A stretch of 64,000 nucleotides of DNA from Deinococcus rubellus. GTDB lineage: Bacteria; Deinococcota; Deinococci; Deinococcales; Deinococcaceae. The position numbers were made by a program, and so were the translations under genes. Shown here piece after piece: positions 21,141 to 28,901 of this stretch (its first letter is position 1; the number at the start of each line of letters is the position of its first letter). Location of the stretch: contig NZ_CP104213.1 of NCBI RefSeq assembly GCF_025244745.1, forward strand, positions 358,501 through 422,500. Reading direction: 5' to 3'. The notes beneath the pieces were generated by a model that saw only the letters and a program-made list of their open reading frames with translations, searched no databases and had not been told where the DNA came from.

Positions 21141-21786
21141 AGTGCGCCCTGGCCGGACGGGTGATGGCGTGGGCCAGCGTCTGGGCCAGGGCGCGTGGAT
21201 CGATGGTGGCTTCCCAGGTCAGGCCCGCCTCGCGGTTGGCGGGCGTGTCGATGGCCCCCATCGGATAGAGCGTCAACGTGGTCACGCCCTTGACCTGGAG
21301 TTCGGCGTGCAGGCTGAGCAGGTAGGCAGCCACGGCGGCCTTGCTGGCGGTATACAGGGCCGCCTTCGGGCCGCTCATCTGGGCCGCCTGTCCTGCCGAG
21401 ACGCCCAGGATCATGCCTTCCTTTTGCTTGAGCATGTGCGGCAAGACGCCCTGCACCGCGTGAAAGAGGGTCTGCATATTGGCCCCGAACAGCGACTGGT
21501 AATCCTTCTCGCTGGCTTTCTGGGCGTCCTGGGCGCTGAAGCGGCCAGCCGTGTGAATCAGCACGTCGGCGCGCTGCTTTTTGAGGGTGTCCACGCAGTC
21601 GGGGTCGGTCAGATCGAGATCGAGCACTTTCTTGGCCGGAAAACGGTCCTCGGCGCGGGCCAGGGCCTCGCCGCGCCCCACCAGAATGAGTTCCGCACCC
21701 GCGTCGATCAGTTCCTGGGCCACGGCGGTGGCGAGCGCGCCGCCTGCGCCGGTGAGCATCACTGTGGTCCCGCTGAGCTTAGCCAT
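21109..21786 (-). CDS. Short-chain dehydrogenase/reductase (SDR)
   Basis: 225 residues. The nucleotide-binding turn is TVMLTGAGGALATAVAQELI (a TGxGGxLA variant of TGxxxGxG), the NNAG-equivalent is LIHTAGRF, and the catalytic serine and YxxxK are seen in LGVSAGQAAQMSGPKAALYT and YTASK. LYPMGAIDTPANR matches the post-catalytic PG-like segment. A cytosolic NAD(P)-dependent oxidoreductase; substrate unknown. The gene is convergent with and overlaps the CDP-alcohol phosphotransferase gene. Confidence 0.8.
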   Translation of the reverse strand: MAKLSGTTVMLTGAGGALATAVAQELIDAGAELILVGRGEALARAEDRFPAKKVLDLDLTDPDCVDTLKKQRADVLIHTAGRFSAQDAQKASEKDYQSLFGANMQTLFHAVQGVLPHMLKQKEGMILGVSAGQAAQMSGPKAALYTASKAAVAAYLLSLHAELQVKGVTTLTLYPMGAIDTPANREAGLTWEATIDPRALAQTLAHAITRPARAHFTELKVYPEV

Positions 21787-21793
21787 GCTCTAT

Positions 21794-21799
21794 AGCCTA
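21794..21799 (-). promoter_or_regulatory. Candidate -10 box (TAGGCT) of the SDR gene
   Basis: TAGGCT on the minus strand ends 7 nt before the ATG at 21786. Confidence 0.35.
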
Positions 21800-21887
21800 C
21801 CCTCAAATCCGCCCTCGGAGGGTGCGGCAACGTTCAGAAAACAGCCTGAGCGCCGCCGATCACACATCCGCTGGGCCGCTTTGCCGC

Positions 21888-21893
21888 TAAGCT
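21888..21893 (+). promoter_or_regulatory. Candidate -10 box (TAAGCT) of the NUDIX gene
   Basis: TAAGCT ends 7 nt before ATG 21901, again leaving no room for a leader. Confidence 0.35.
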
Positions 21894-21900
21894 CCGGGGC

Positions 21901-22368
21901 ATGACTGACGCTTCTCCCCAATTCCCGGCTGCTCAGTTCCCAGCTGCGCCGCCCTCCACCGTTCAGCGGCCCCTGGTCTGCGTGGGCGCACTAGTGCGCG
22001 GCCCCGCCGGATACCTGATCGTCCAGACCACCAAATGGCGCGGCTCCTGGGGTGTGCCGGGCGGCAAAGTCGAGTACGGTGAGACGCTGGTAGAAGCTCT
22101 GGTGCGTGAATTCCGGGAGGAAACCGGCCTGACCATTACCGGCAGCCGCTGGGTGCAGACCCAGGAAGCGGTGCGTTCGCCCGAGTTTCACAAGGACTCA
22201 CACATGCTGCTGTTCGACTATCTGGCCGACACTGACGCCCAGGACGTGATGCCCAATGAGGAGATCGTGCAGTGGGCCTGGGTCAGCCTGGAAGAAGCGT
22301 TGACCTACCCGCTCAACAGCTTCACCCGCACCTTGGTTGAAGCGGCGCAGACCACAGGTGAGGGGTGA
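21901..22368 (+). CDS. NUDIX hydrolase
   Basis: 155 residues. A complete Nudix box G-x5-E-x7-REUxEExGU is read from [17 protein letters not shown] onward to REETGL. The enzyme hydrolyses a nucleoside diphosphate linked to another moiety, using Mg2+ bound by the box glutamates. The first ~25 residues are Pro/Ala-rich and probably disordered. The substrate cannot be inferred; Deinococcus genomes carry many paralogues. The stop overlaps the next SDR start (GTGA), so the two are coupled. Confidence 0.88.
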   Translation: MTDASPQFPAAQFPAAPPSTVQRPLVCVGALVRGPAGYLIVQTTKWRGSWGVPGGKVEYGETLVEALVREFREETGLTITGSRWVQTQEAVRSPEFHKDSHMLLFDYLADTDAQDVMPNEEIVQWAWVSLEEALTYPLNSFTRTLVEAAQTTGEG

Positions 22369-23099
22369 AGCCCTACGCGGCCCTCGTTACTGGCAGCGCT
22401 CGCGGCATTGGGCGCGGGGTGGCGCTGGCGCTGGCGCAGGCCGGGTACAGCGTGGCGGTGCATTACCTGTCCAGTGCCGAGGACGCCGCCGAGACCGTGC
22501 GGCTGTGCCGGGCAGCGGGTGGGCGGGCCGACGCCTTCCAGGCCGACCTGACTTCGGCAGACGAGGCTGCCGCGCTGGTGGCGTGGGCCGACACCCATTT
22601 CGATCTGCCGCTGGGCGTGCTGGTGAACGTGGTCGGCAACTACGTGCACCGCCGCTGGGACGAGACGACGCTGGCCGAGTGGCGCGACATGTTTGACAGT
22701 AACCTCAACGCTGCCTTCTACACCTGCCGGGTGGCCGCGCCGCTGATGCGCCGGAACACGGCCTCGACACCGGGGGGATTTGGGCGCATCGTCAACTTCG
22801 GTTACGCGGGCGCGGAGCACTTGCTGGCCCGCCCCGGCGTGGTGCCCTACGCGGTGTCCAAGGCGGGCGTCATCGCGCTGACCAAAGCTGTTGCCCGCAC
22901 GGAAGCGCAGTACGGCGTCAGCGCCAACGTCGTCTCGCCCGGCGTGATTGAAACCTCCGTCAGCCAGCCCTTGACCGAGATTCCGGCGGGGCGGCTGGGT
23001 ACGGTGGCCGAGGTGGTCGGCGCGGTGATGGTGTTCGTGGAGGGCAGCGCCTACCTCACCGGGCAGGTGCTGGAAGTGGCAGGTGGCTGGAACCTGTAG
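22365..23099 (+). CDS. SDR-family oxidoreductase (FabG-like) lacking the usual catalytic serine
   Basis: 244 residues. It has the classical SDR N-terminus [29 protein letters not shown] in place of NNAG, and [16 protein letters not shown] with the active Tyr and Lys. The serine normally 13 residues before the Tyr is absent: the strand reads [20 protein letters not shown]. The C-terminus [17 protein letters not shown] is typical of FabG-like enzymes. It may still reduce a substrate with the Tyr-Lys pair, or be a divergent pteridine or acyl reductase. It is coupled to the NUDIX gene. Confidence 0.8.
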   Translation: MKPYAALVTGSARGIGRGVALALAQAGYSVAVHYLSSAEDAAETVRLCRAAGGRADAFQADLTSADEAAALVAWADTHFDLPLGVLVNVVGNYVHRRWDETTLAEWRDMFDSNLNAAFYTCRVAAPLMRRNTASTPGGFGRIVNFGYAGAEHLLARPGVVPYAVSKAGVIALTKAVARTEAQYGVSANVVSPGVIETSVSQPLTEIPAGRLGTVAEVVGAVMVFVEGSAYLTGQVLEVAGGWNL

Positions 23100-23118
23100 G
23101 CCCGATGTCGGACAGGCT

Positions 23119-23616
23119 TTACGGGGTGGCCGTCACCCGCACGTCGGCCAGAATGCGCTTGGCCGCCGGGTTGATGCGCTGCTGGGTGGTGGAGGTGTAG
23201 ATCATTTTTCCGGTGGCGTCCTTGATGCTGACCCGCACCAGATAGACGCCGACGCTGGTAAAACGGCGCGGGCTGGAGACGAGCTGGTAGCTGACCGGCA
23301 GTGAGGCGCTGGGGAAGGTGGTCGTGGCCAGGATGGTGGCGGCCATATCCGTCCGGCTGGCGTCTTGCAGGCTGACCGTGACCCGGCTTCCGGCAGGCAG
23401 ATCGGTGCGCCCTGTCCCACCTGCGCTGATGCGGCCCCGGACGTCGATCCAGTCGGCGGGTATGGTGCTGTCAACGAAGGCCGGAACCACCCGGCGGGGT
23501 GCGGCTGGCTGGGGCTGACCCGGCTTGGTGATGGTCACGCCGTTGATGACGGTCTGGGCCAGCGCGGCGGGCCAGCTGACGAGCAACAGAAGGGCAAAAA
23601 ATGAGAACTTCTTCAT
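23119..23616 (-). CDS. Secreted YbaY-family protein
   Basis: 165 residues from ATG 23616. The signal peptide is MKKFSFFALLLLVSWPAALAQ with no lipobox cysteine. The mature domain contains LPAGSRVTVSLQDASRTDMA and later VGVYLVRVSIKDATGKMIYT, the beta-sandwich pattern of YbaY/YscW lipoprotein-like domains. Members occur as envelope lipoproteins in enterobacteria; the role is poorly known. The frame remains open upstream, but the signal peptide fixes the start. It is convergent with the SDR gene, with 19 nt between. Confidence 0.65.
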   Translation of the reverse strand: MKKFSFFALLLLVSWPAALAQTVINGVTITKPGQPQPAAPRRVVPAFVDSTIPADWIDVRGRISAGGTGRTDLPAGSRVTVSLQDASRTDMAATILATTTFPSASLPVSYQLVSSPRRFTSVGVYLVRVSIKDATGKMIYTSTTQQRINPAAKRILADVRVTATP

Positions 23617-23757
23617 CCTTACAGGGTAACAAGCGCCAGGGAGAGAAAAGTCCACCACCTTTCAATGCCGTCAGGAAATGATCAGGGGTCCGTCTGCTCT
23701 GGTCGGTGGTGGCGTTCAGCGGCCCGGCCCCGGCTACGGCTCCAGTCCCGGCCCTGC

Positions 23758-23763
23758 CATACT
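23758..23763 (+). promoter_or_regulatory. Candidate -10 box (CATACT) of the glycosylase gene
   Basis: CATACT ends 6 nt before ATG 23770; no Shine-Dalgarno sequence. Confidence 0.4.
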
Positions 23764-23769
23764 GCGGCC

Positions 23770-24369
23770 ATGTCCAGCCAGCCTGCCGCCCACCGAGACC
23801 TGGCCCGCGACCCGGTGCTGCGTCCGCTGCTGGAGGCGGGCCCACTGCCCGAACTGCTGCCCGCTGCCGACCCCTTCGCGTCGCTGATTCGCAGTGTGAC
23901 CGGCCAGCAGCTCTCGGTGAAGGCGGCGGCGGCCATCAACGGGCGGCTGGCGGCGGCCACCGACAATTTTGCGCCTGCTGCGCTGCTCTCGGCCCCGCCG
24001 CAGAGCCTGCGTGACCTGGGCCTGTCGTGGGCTAAGGTTCGCACCGTGCAGGCCATCGCTGCCGCCGCGAACAGCGGCCAGATTGACTTTGCCGAGCTGG
24101 TTGGTATGAGCGACGAGGCTGTCACCCAGGCGCTGCTGCCGCTGCCGGGCATCGGGCGCTGGACGGCGGAGATGTTTCTGATCTTCGGGCTGGGCCGCCC
24201 CGACGTGTTCAGTTTCGGTGATCTGGCGCTCAGGAAGGCCCTCAATCTGTATTACCCCGGTCAGGACCACGCAAGCATTGTGCTGGGCTGGCAGCCGCAC
24301 CGCAGCTCCGCCGCCCGGCTGCTGTGGCGGACCTTCCACGTCACGCCCGTCATCACCCCGGCAGACTGA
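23770..24369 (+). CDS. DNA-3-methyladenine glycosylase (AlkA-like, HhH-GPD)
   Basis: 199 residues. The helix-hairpin-helix LLPLPGIGRWTAEMFLIFGL is followed by FSFGDLALRKAL, whose D151 is the catalytic aspartate of the HhH-GPD superfamily. The N-terminal helix ADPFASLIRSVTGQQLSVKA is typical of AlkA/MAG enzymes. There is no iron-sulfur cysteine cluster at the C-terminus, which separates it from Nth and MutY. It excises alkylated purines from DNA to begin base excision repair. The protein is shorter than E. coli AlkA and lacks its N-terminal TBP-like domain, as in other compact bacterial AlkA2-type enzymes. It is probably transcribed alone. Confidence 0.87.
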   Translation: MSSQPAAHRDLARDPVLRPLLEAGPLPELLPAADPFASLIRSVTGQQLSVKAAAAINGRLAAATDNFAPAALLSAPPQSLRDLGLSWAKVRTVQAIAAAANSGQIDFAELVGMSDEAVTQALLPLPGIGRWTAEMFLIFGLGRPDVFSFGDLALRKALNLYYPGQDHASIVLGWQPHRSSAARLLWRTFHVTPVITPAD

Positions 24370-24428
24370 GCGCTGCCCTGTCAGGCGGTCCAACATGTCC
24401 GCTTTGGTCGTTTCTGGGCTGGGTGGGT

Positions 24429-24434
24429 TATCCT
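24429..24434 (+). promoter_or_regulatory. Candidate -10 box (TATCCT) of the Crp-family gene
   Basis: TATCCT ends 10 nt before ATG 24445, placing the likely transcript start within a few nt of the codon. Confidence 0.35.
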
Positions 24435-24444
24435 GGGCGCAATC

Positions 24445-25140
24445 ATGAATTATCCCAGTCTGGTCTGGCACCTCAAACGCACGGAGCTGTTCGCCGACCT
24501 CGAACTGACCGAGCTGGAGCGCGTGGCCGCCTCGACGCCCTACCGTTCCTACCAGGCGGGCGAAGTGATCTACCGCATGGACGATCTGTCAGACGCCCTA
24601 TATTTCGTCAGATCGGGGCTGGTGAAGATCAGTAAGCTCTTTCCCAACGGCAAGGAAGCCATCCTGAGCGTGGTGGGGCAGCACGACACTTTCGGGGAAC
24701 TGCTGCTGCAACCCGAGGAGCGCCGCCCCACCCAGGCCGAGGCACTGGAGCGCACCACCCTGATCGTGCTGCCGCGCGGCGAGTTGCAAAAACTCCTCAA
24801 CGCCAAGCCCGACCTCGCCATGAAGTTGATCCGGCTGATGGCCGCCCGGCTGTTCGAGGCCCAGGCCTGGAGCGCCGAGGTCAGTGCCTATAGCGCTCCC
24901 GAGCGGGTGGCGAGCCTGCTCTACCGGCTGGCCCGCGAGTTTGGCCGCCCGCACCCACAGGGCGTGGAACTCAGCCTCAAGCTCAACCAGGAAGACATCG
25001 CCCGGATGGTTGGGGCCACCCGCGAAACGGTCAGCCACAGCCTGAGCAAGCTCAAGCACGAGGGAGCCATCGTGCGGCCCCGCACGCCGATCATCGTGCG
25101 GATGGACGCCCTCAAGCGCTACATCGAATCGGGCGGATAA
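24445..25140 (+). CDS. Crp/Fnr-family transcriptional regulator
   Basis: 231 residues. The N-terminal cyclic-nucleotide-binding fold runs from LKRTELFADLELTELERVA through YRSYQAGEVIYRMDD to GQHDTFGELLLQPEE; the GELxL segment is in the place of the phosphate-binding cassette. A long dimer helix is followed by a C-terminal winged helix with LNQEDIARMVGATRETVSHS as the recognition unit. No Cys cluster for an Fnr-type iron-sulfur centre is seen. It may bind cAMP or act without ligand. Targets are unknown; the small gene downstream follows after 26 nt. Confidence 0.88.
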   Translation: MNYPSLVWHLKRTELFADLELTELERVAASTPYRSYQAGEVIYRMDDLSDALYFVRSGLVKISKLFPNGKEAILSVVGQHDTFGELLLQPEERRPTQAEALERTTLIVLPRGELQKLLNAKPDLAMKLIRLMAARLFEAQAWSAEVSAYSAPERVASLLYRLAREFGRPHPQGVELSLKLNQEDIARMVGATRETVSHSLSKLKHEGAIVRPRTPIIVRMDALKRYIESGG

Positions 25141-25166
25141 GTGCTGAGCGTGAGGAGAAATGACCG

Positions 25167-25418
25167 GTGAGTCAGCGCCGCTTCGTTCATTACATGGAAG
25201 GCAGGGGAGCAGACGCTGAGCAGACGCTGAGTGACCTGCTCAGTGGATTGCCGGGCTGGGCCGGACTGGTGGACGCCTGCCTGCTCACCTCGCCCGACCA
25301 GCCGGGGTTGTGGCTCCTGGAAAGCCGCTGGGCAAATGCCGTACCGCTGCTGGACGTGCCGGAGGGCTGCAAGAGCTGGAGCTTCGAGGTGCAGCGGCTG
25401 GTGTCGGGCAGCCGCTGA
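25167..25418 (+). CDS. Hypothetical small protein
   Basis: 83 residues from GTG 25167, with GAGGAG 9 nt upstream. No recognised domain; Trp-rich (SGLPGWAGLVDACLL, WLLESRWANAVPLLDV, CKSWSFEVQRLV). It follows the Crp-family gene closely and ends before a strong terminator, so they may be cotranscribed. Confidence 0.55.
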   Translation: MSQRRFVHYMEGRGADAEQTLSDLLSGLPGWAGLVDACLLTSPDQPGLWLLESRWANAVPLLDVPEGCKSWSFEVQRLVSGSR

Positions 25419-25452
25419 ACACCTTCTCTATCAGCGTTTAATCACCAAAGAA

Positions 25453-25487
25453 CAGGCCGCCGAGCATCTTCGCTCGGCGGCCTGTTT
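25453..25487. terminator. Strong bidirectional terminator between convergent genes
   Basis: CAGGCCGCCGAGC and GCTCGGCGGCCTG form a perfect 13-bp stem with a 6-nt loop (ATCTTC). Short T-rich runs follow on either strand. It separates the plus-strand small gene from the minus-strand helicase gene. Confidence 0.8.
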
Positions 25488-25504
25488 CATCTAGCGTTCT
25501 CTAC

Positions 25505-26938
25505 TCAGCGGCGACGGCGGGCCGGTTGCGGCCCCACACGCCCGCCACCGATGTCGTTTCCGGCGGGGCGGCTGGGGCGCTGGCCCTGGCCGCTGCTGCT
25601 TGACTGACCACTCCTCGGCTGACTGGCACGCGCCTGGCTCTGTCCACCGCTCGACTGACCACCTGAATGGCCACCCGATTGCCCGCCGCGACCACCCTGC
25701 TGGCTCCGGCCACCGCGTCCGCCCTGGGCGGGACGGGGCTGCTCCAGCTTGCCTTCCACCTTGGCGTGGTAGTCGAAGCCCTCCAGGTTGCGGCGACTAA
25801 GGGTGCGCTTGGTAAAGCGCTCGATGCTGCGGATCTCGTCCTCTTCCTGCGGGCTAACCAGGGTAAAGGCGGTGCCGCTCTTGCCTGCACGGGCGGTGCG
25901 TCCGGCACGGTGGACATAGTCCTCGGCGGCCACCGGCACGTCGAAGTTGACGACGTGGCCCAGCGAGTCGATGTCGATGCCGCGCGCGGCGATGTCGGTG
26001 GCGACCAGCACCCGGTATTTGCCGCTCTTGAAGCCGGAGAGCGCCTCGGTGCGGGCGTTCTGCGAGCGGTTGCCGTGAATGCGCTCGGCGCTGATGCCGG
26101 CGTTGACGAGTTGCTCGGTGAGGCGGTTGGCGCGGTGCTTGGTGCGGGTAAACACCAGCACGCTGTCCATGTTGATCTCAGCGTCGGCCAGCAGGCCGAT
26201 CAAGAGCTTGGACTTGAGTTCGCCGTGGACCGGGTACAGCGCCTCGGCGATCATGTCATTGGTGCGCCCTCCGTGCTTGACGCCCACACGCACCGGATTC
26301 TGCTGAAATTCCCCGGCCAGCTTGAGGATGCTGTCGGGCATGGTGGCCGAGAACAGCAGCGTCTGGCGCTGGGCGGGAATGGCCCGCAGCACCCGGCGGA
26401 TGTCGGGCAAGAAGCCCAGGTCGAGCATCCGGTCAGCCTCGTCGAGGACCAGCACCTCCAGCGCCGAGAAGTTGATATTGCCCTGGCCGATGTGGTCGAG
26501 GAGTCGTCCCGGCGTGGCGATCACGATGTCAGTTCCGGCCCTCAGGGCTTTTTGCTGCGGTCCCTGCGAGACGCCGCCGAAGATGCTGACGACCTTGAGG
26601 TGGGTATTGTCGATCAAAACGCGGGCCACTTCCTCGATCTGGGCGGCCAGTTCGCGGGTGGGGGCCAGCACCAGGGCGCGGGTGCCGCGTGCGCGCTGGG
26701 TCAGCAGCCGCTCGATGACCGGCAGCAAAAAGGCCACGGTCTTGCCGGAGCCGGTGGCGGCGGTGCCCAGCACGTCCTTGCCCTGGCGGGCGGGCGGCAG
26801 TGCCAGGCCCTGAATCTCGGTGGGGGTGGTGTAGTTCAGGGCGTCGATGGCGGCCCGGAGCGGGGCGGGCAACTGCATTTCCTGAAAGGTGAAGACAGGA
26901 GCGCTGTCGGTGGGGCGGGGTGCGTCGAGTACAGTCAT
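25505..26938 (-). CDS. DEAD-box ATP-dependent RNA helicase with RGG/Ser-Gly-rich tail
   Basis: 477 residues. The Q motif (FTFQEMQLPAPLRAAIDALN), Walker A ATGSGKT, PTRELA, TPGRLLDH, VLDEADRMLD (D166), SAT, and HRAGRTARAGKSG of domain 2 are all present. The last ~80 residues are low complexity (GGRGGRSQQGGRGGQSGGHS and similar) and end in RRRR, a likely RNA-binding tail like those of RhlE/CsdA relatives. It should remodel structured RNA in ribosome assembly, mRNA decay or the cold response. ATG 26938 has GAGG about 9 nt upstream. A hairpin with a T-run lies in its leader. Confidence 0.92.
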   Translation of the reverse strand: MTVLDAPRPTDSAPVFTFQEMQLPAPLRAAIDALNYTTPTEIQGLALPPARQGKDVLGTAATGSGKTVAFLLPVIERLLTQRARGTRALVLAPTRELAAQIEEVARVLIDNTHLKVVSIFGGVSQGPQQKALRAGTDIVIATPGRLLDHIGQGNINFSALEVLVLDEADRMLDLGFLPDIRRVLRAIPAQRQTLLFSATMPDSILKLAGEFQQNPVRVGVKHGGRTNDMIAEALYPVHGELKSKLLIGLLADAEINMDSVLVFTRTKHRANRLTEQLVNAGISAERIHGNRSQNARTEALSGFKSGKYRVLVATDIAARGIDIDSLGHVVNFDVPVAAEDYVHRAGRTARAGKSGTAFTLVSPQEEDEIRSIERFTKRTLSRRNLEGFDYHAKVEGKLEQPRPAQGGRGGRSQQGGRGGQSGGHSGGQSSGGQSQARASQPRSGQSSSSGQGQRPSRPAGNDIGGGRVGPQPARRRR

Positions 26939-26996
26939 CAAACAACCTCACGGACGTCTGCCTGCTGGCAATGTCCGGTCTTTTTAAGAAAGCGGC

Positions 26997-27021
26997 AAAA
27001 ATTCGCCAGCCCTGCGGCGAA
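26997..27021 (-). promoter_or_regulatory. Terminator-like hairpin in the helicase leader (possible attenuator)
   Basis: On the minus strand TTCGCC-GCAGGGCT-GGCGAA is followed directly by TTTTTG, ending about 58 nt before the helicase ATG. Confidence 0.4.
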
Positions 27022-27236
27022 GGGGGTGTGCCAGGTGGTCAACACGATGAACGTCTGAGGTTCATCTGGCCGCAGTGTTGTGTCAGTAAAACTCGGGGAA
27101 GATCAGGGCAGCGGCCCGCTTGAACCGAGTCTAACGCATGGCGAGGACTAGAGGGCCCTGCTGAGACCCTGACGTCGTATCTGGAGTGCCACTGCCACGG
27201 GAACACCCCGCCGCTGCGGAGGACGTTTGGCCCGGC
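27022..27236. other. Intergenic region between the helicase leader and the tRNA-Trp promoter
   Basis: Together with the leader this gives about 375 nt without protein genes (26939-27313). No ORF here has an RBS. It presumably holds the divergent helicase promoter, but no convincing -35/-10 pair was identified for it. Confidence 0.4.
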
Positions 27237-27265
27237 TTGCACGCCCACAAAGGCAGTGCTACACT
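27237..27265 (+). promoter_or_regulatory. Sigma-70-type promoter of tRNA-Trp
   Basis: TTGCAC (27237-27242) and TACACT (27260-27265) are separated by exactly 17 nt and lie 48 nt before the tRNA. Confidence 0.7.
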
Positions 27266-27313
27266 GTTGAAGCTTCTGGAACGGCCCGCTCAGGCGGCGC
27301 ACGATTTGGGCAA

Positions 27314-27389
27314 GGGTTCTTAGCTCAGTTGGTAGAGCATCGGTCTCCAAAACCGAGGGTCGTAGGTTCAAGTCCTGCAGGGCCCGCCA
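27314..27389 (+). tRNA. tRNA-Trp (anticodon CCA)
   Basis: 76 nt with the CCA end encoded. The acceptor GGGTTCT pairs with AGGGCCC (with G.T pairs), the D-arm is GCTC/GAGC, the anticodon arm TCGGT-CTCCAAA-ACCGA presents CCA, and the T-arm is GTAGG-TTCAAGT-CCTGC. Discriminator base is G. It has its own promoter and terminator and so is a monocistronic tRNA gene. Confidence 0.95.
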
Positions 27390-27396
27390 GAATAAA

Positions 27397-27425
27397 CCTC
27401 GTCACCAGACGGGGTTTTTCTTTTT
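27397..27425 (+). terminator. Terminator of tRNA-Trp
   Basis: CCTCGTC-ACCA-GACGGGG (7 bp with one T.G pair) is followed by TTTTTCTTTTT. Confidence 0.85.
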
Positions 27426-27456
27426 GGCTTGCCTAGAGGGCCTTGCTGTGCGGTAC

Positions 27457-28674
27457 TCAGCCCTCTTTGGCCGGTACGTTGTCGCCGGACATGTCTTCGG
27501 CGGACATATTTTCTTTTGGCAGGCTGCGGCCCAGCCCCCAGACGGTCAGGAGCCCCACCATCAGCAGGGTCAGCCAGGTCAGGGCGGGCCAGGCCAGCGA
27601 CTTCCCCAGGTCGACCAGCACGCCCCCGAGCACGCTGCCCAGCGCTCCGCCCAGCCCCAGCGACAATGCGCCGAGTCCGAAGTAACTGCCCATCAGCTGC
27701 GGCGGGGCCATCCGGGCGGTGATGGTCTGCTGGGTCGGAAACACCACCATGCCGCCCAGGCTCAGGAGGGCAGTGCAGGCCAGCAGCGCCGCGAAGGAGT
27801 GGGCCAGGGCCATGCTGCCCAGACCGAGGGCGGCCAGCCCCACGCCGCCCATCAGAATCTGTCGGCCTGTGAAGTGTCGTCCGGCCAACAGCACCACCGG
27901 GTACTGCAACAAGACGGCCAGCCCCGCCTGGAGGGCGTAGAGCGGCCCGGTTGCCGTTGGCCCGGCCAGCTCCACGGCCCGCAGCGTAACCGCCACATTG
28001 ATCTGGGTCGATAAGACGAAATAGCCGCTCAGCGTCAGGGTAAAGAGTACGAAGCGCCGGTCGCGCACCACCGTGAGCAGGCCGCCCAGGCCGCTACCGG
28101 TCTTCTGGGTGCCGGGGATTGGCGGCACGGCCAGCATCAGGATGCCCAGCGACACCAGATACGCGCATGCCGAGGTCAGTGCCACGGTGCGGAAGGCCAG
28201 GTTTGAAAGCGCCGCTCCGATCAGGGGGCCGATGACCATGCCGAGGTTACCGGCCATGCTCATCAGGGAAAAGACCCGCACCCGGTTTTCTGGCGTGCTC
28301 AGCGCTGTCACCGCCGCGTTCTTGGGCGCGTCGAACAGGCCGCCGCCCACCCCCGCCAGAATGCTTGAGGCCAGCAGCGCCGGAAAGCTGGTACTCAGGC
28401 CCATCGCCGCGAAACCCAGCGCCCTGGTCAGCAGGCCCAGGGCAATCAGCGGGCGGGGGCCGGTGCGGTCGGAGAGTGCGCCGCCGAACACCGTCAGGCC
28501 CTGCTGGGTCAGCTGACGGGTGCCGAGCACTGCGCCGACGCTCAGGGCGCTCCAGCCCAGGCCGAACCCGAAATGCACCGTGATGAGCGGAATCACCATG
28601 AAAAACCCGCCCCACATCAGGAAGTTGTTGACCATCAGGGCCACCAGGCCGCCGGGCAGACTCAACCGGGTCAT
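27457..28674 (-). CDS. MFS transporter (12 TM)
   Basis: 405 residues from ATG 28674. The first helix (GGLVALMVNNFLMWGGFFMV) begins directly after the start. QLTQQGLTVFGGALSDRTGP matches the MFS loop-2/3 motif (GxLaDrxG), and GNLGMVIGPLIGAALSN is a motif-C-like helix of antiporters, so drug or metabolite export is likely. A GTG at 28692 is in frame but lies inside the loop of a perfect inverted repeat, so ATG 28674 is preferred. The arrangement of this hairpin immediately 5' of the gene is unusual. Confidence 0.82.
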   Translation of the reverse strand: MTRLSLPGGLVALMVNNFLMWGGFFMVIPLITVHFGFGLGWSALSVGAVLGTRQLTQQGLTVFGGALSDRTGPRPLIALGLLTRALGFAAMGLSTSFPALLASSILAGVGGGLFDAPKNAAVTALSTPENRVRVFSLMSMAGNLGMVIGPLIGAALSNLAFRTVALTSACAYLVSLGILMLAVPPIPGTQKTGSGLGGLLTVVRDRRFVLFTLTLSGYFVLSTQINVAVTLRAVELAGPTATGPLYALQAGLAVLLQYPVVLLAGRHFTGRQILMGGVGLAALGLGSMALAHSFAALLACTALLSLGGMVVFPTQQTITARMAPPQLMGSYFGLGALSLGLGGALGSVLGGVLVDLGKSLAWPALTWLTLLMVGLLTVWGLGRSLPKENMSAEDMSGDNVPAKEG

Positions 28675-28716
28675 CGCAAAACGGGCAGACACGGGGACCA
28701 GTCTGCCCGTTTTGCG
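28675..28716. promoter_or_regulatory. Perfect 16-bp inverted repeat abutting the MFS start codon
   Basis: CGCAAAACGGGCAGAC (28675-28690) and GTCTGCCCGTTTTGCG (28701-28716) are exact reverse complements around a 10-nt loop. With its A- and T-tracts it has the shape of a bidirectional intrinsic terminator, and could end transcripts coming from the minus-strand gene upstream. It directly touches the MFS ATG, so it could equally be an operator or a translation-blocking hairpin. Confidence 0.75.
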
Positions 28717-28750
28717 CCAGCCGTGTGGCGACTTCCTTCAGGGGAGCTTA

Positions 28751-28901
28751 GAGCCTATCCGGAAAGTCCGGGCATTGAGAGCCGAAAGGCTGCCCACAAC
28801 GTGATTTTTAGCTTTATCACTTCCGAATGAGCAGCGAAGTGCGAGTAAAGCGTCCCAGAGCGGCTTTCTAGACATTGTCTCGTTATTTTCCGGATAGGCT
28901 C
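28751..28901. mobile_element. MITE, 151 bp, IS5-family-like ends
   Basis: Terminal inverted repeats GAGCCTATCCGGAAA (28751-28765) and TTTCCGGATAGGCTC (28887-28901) are perfect over 15 bp. They are flanked by TTA on both sides (28748-28750 and 28902-28904), a 3-bp TNA target duplication as made by the IS1031 group of IS5. There is no transposase inside, so it needs one in trans. The interior has imperfect stems. The right-hand TTA is also the stop codon (TAA on the minus strand) of the neighbouring gene. Confidence 0.85.
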
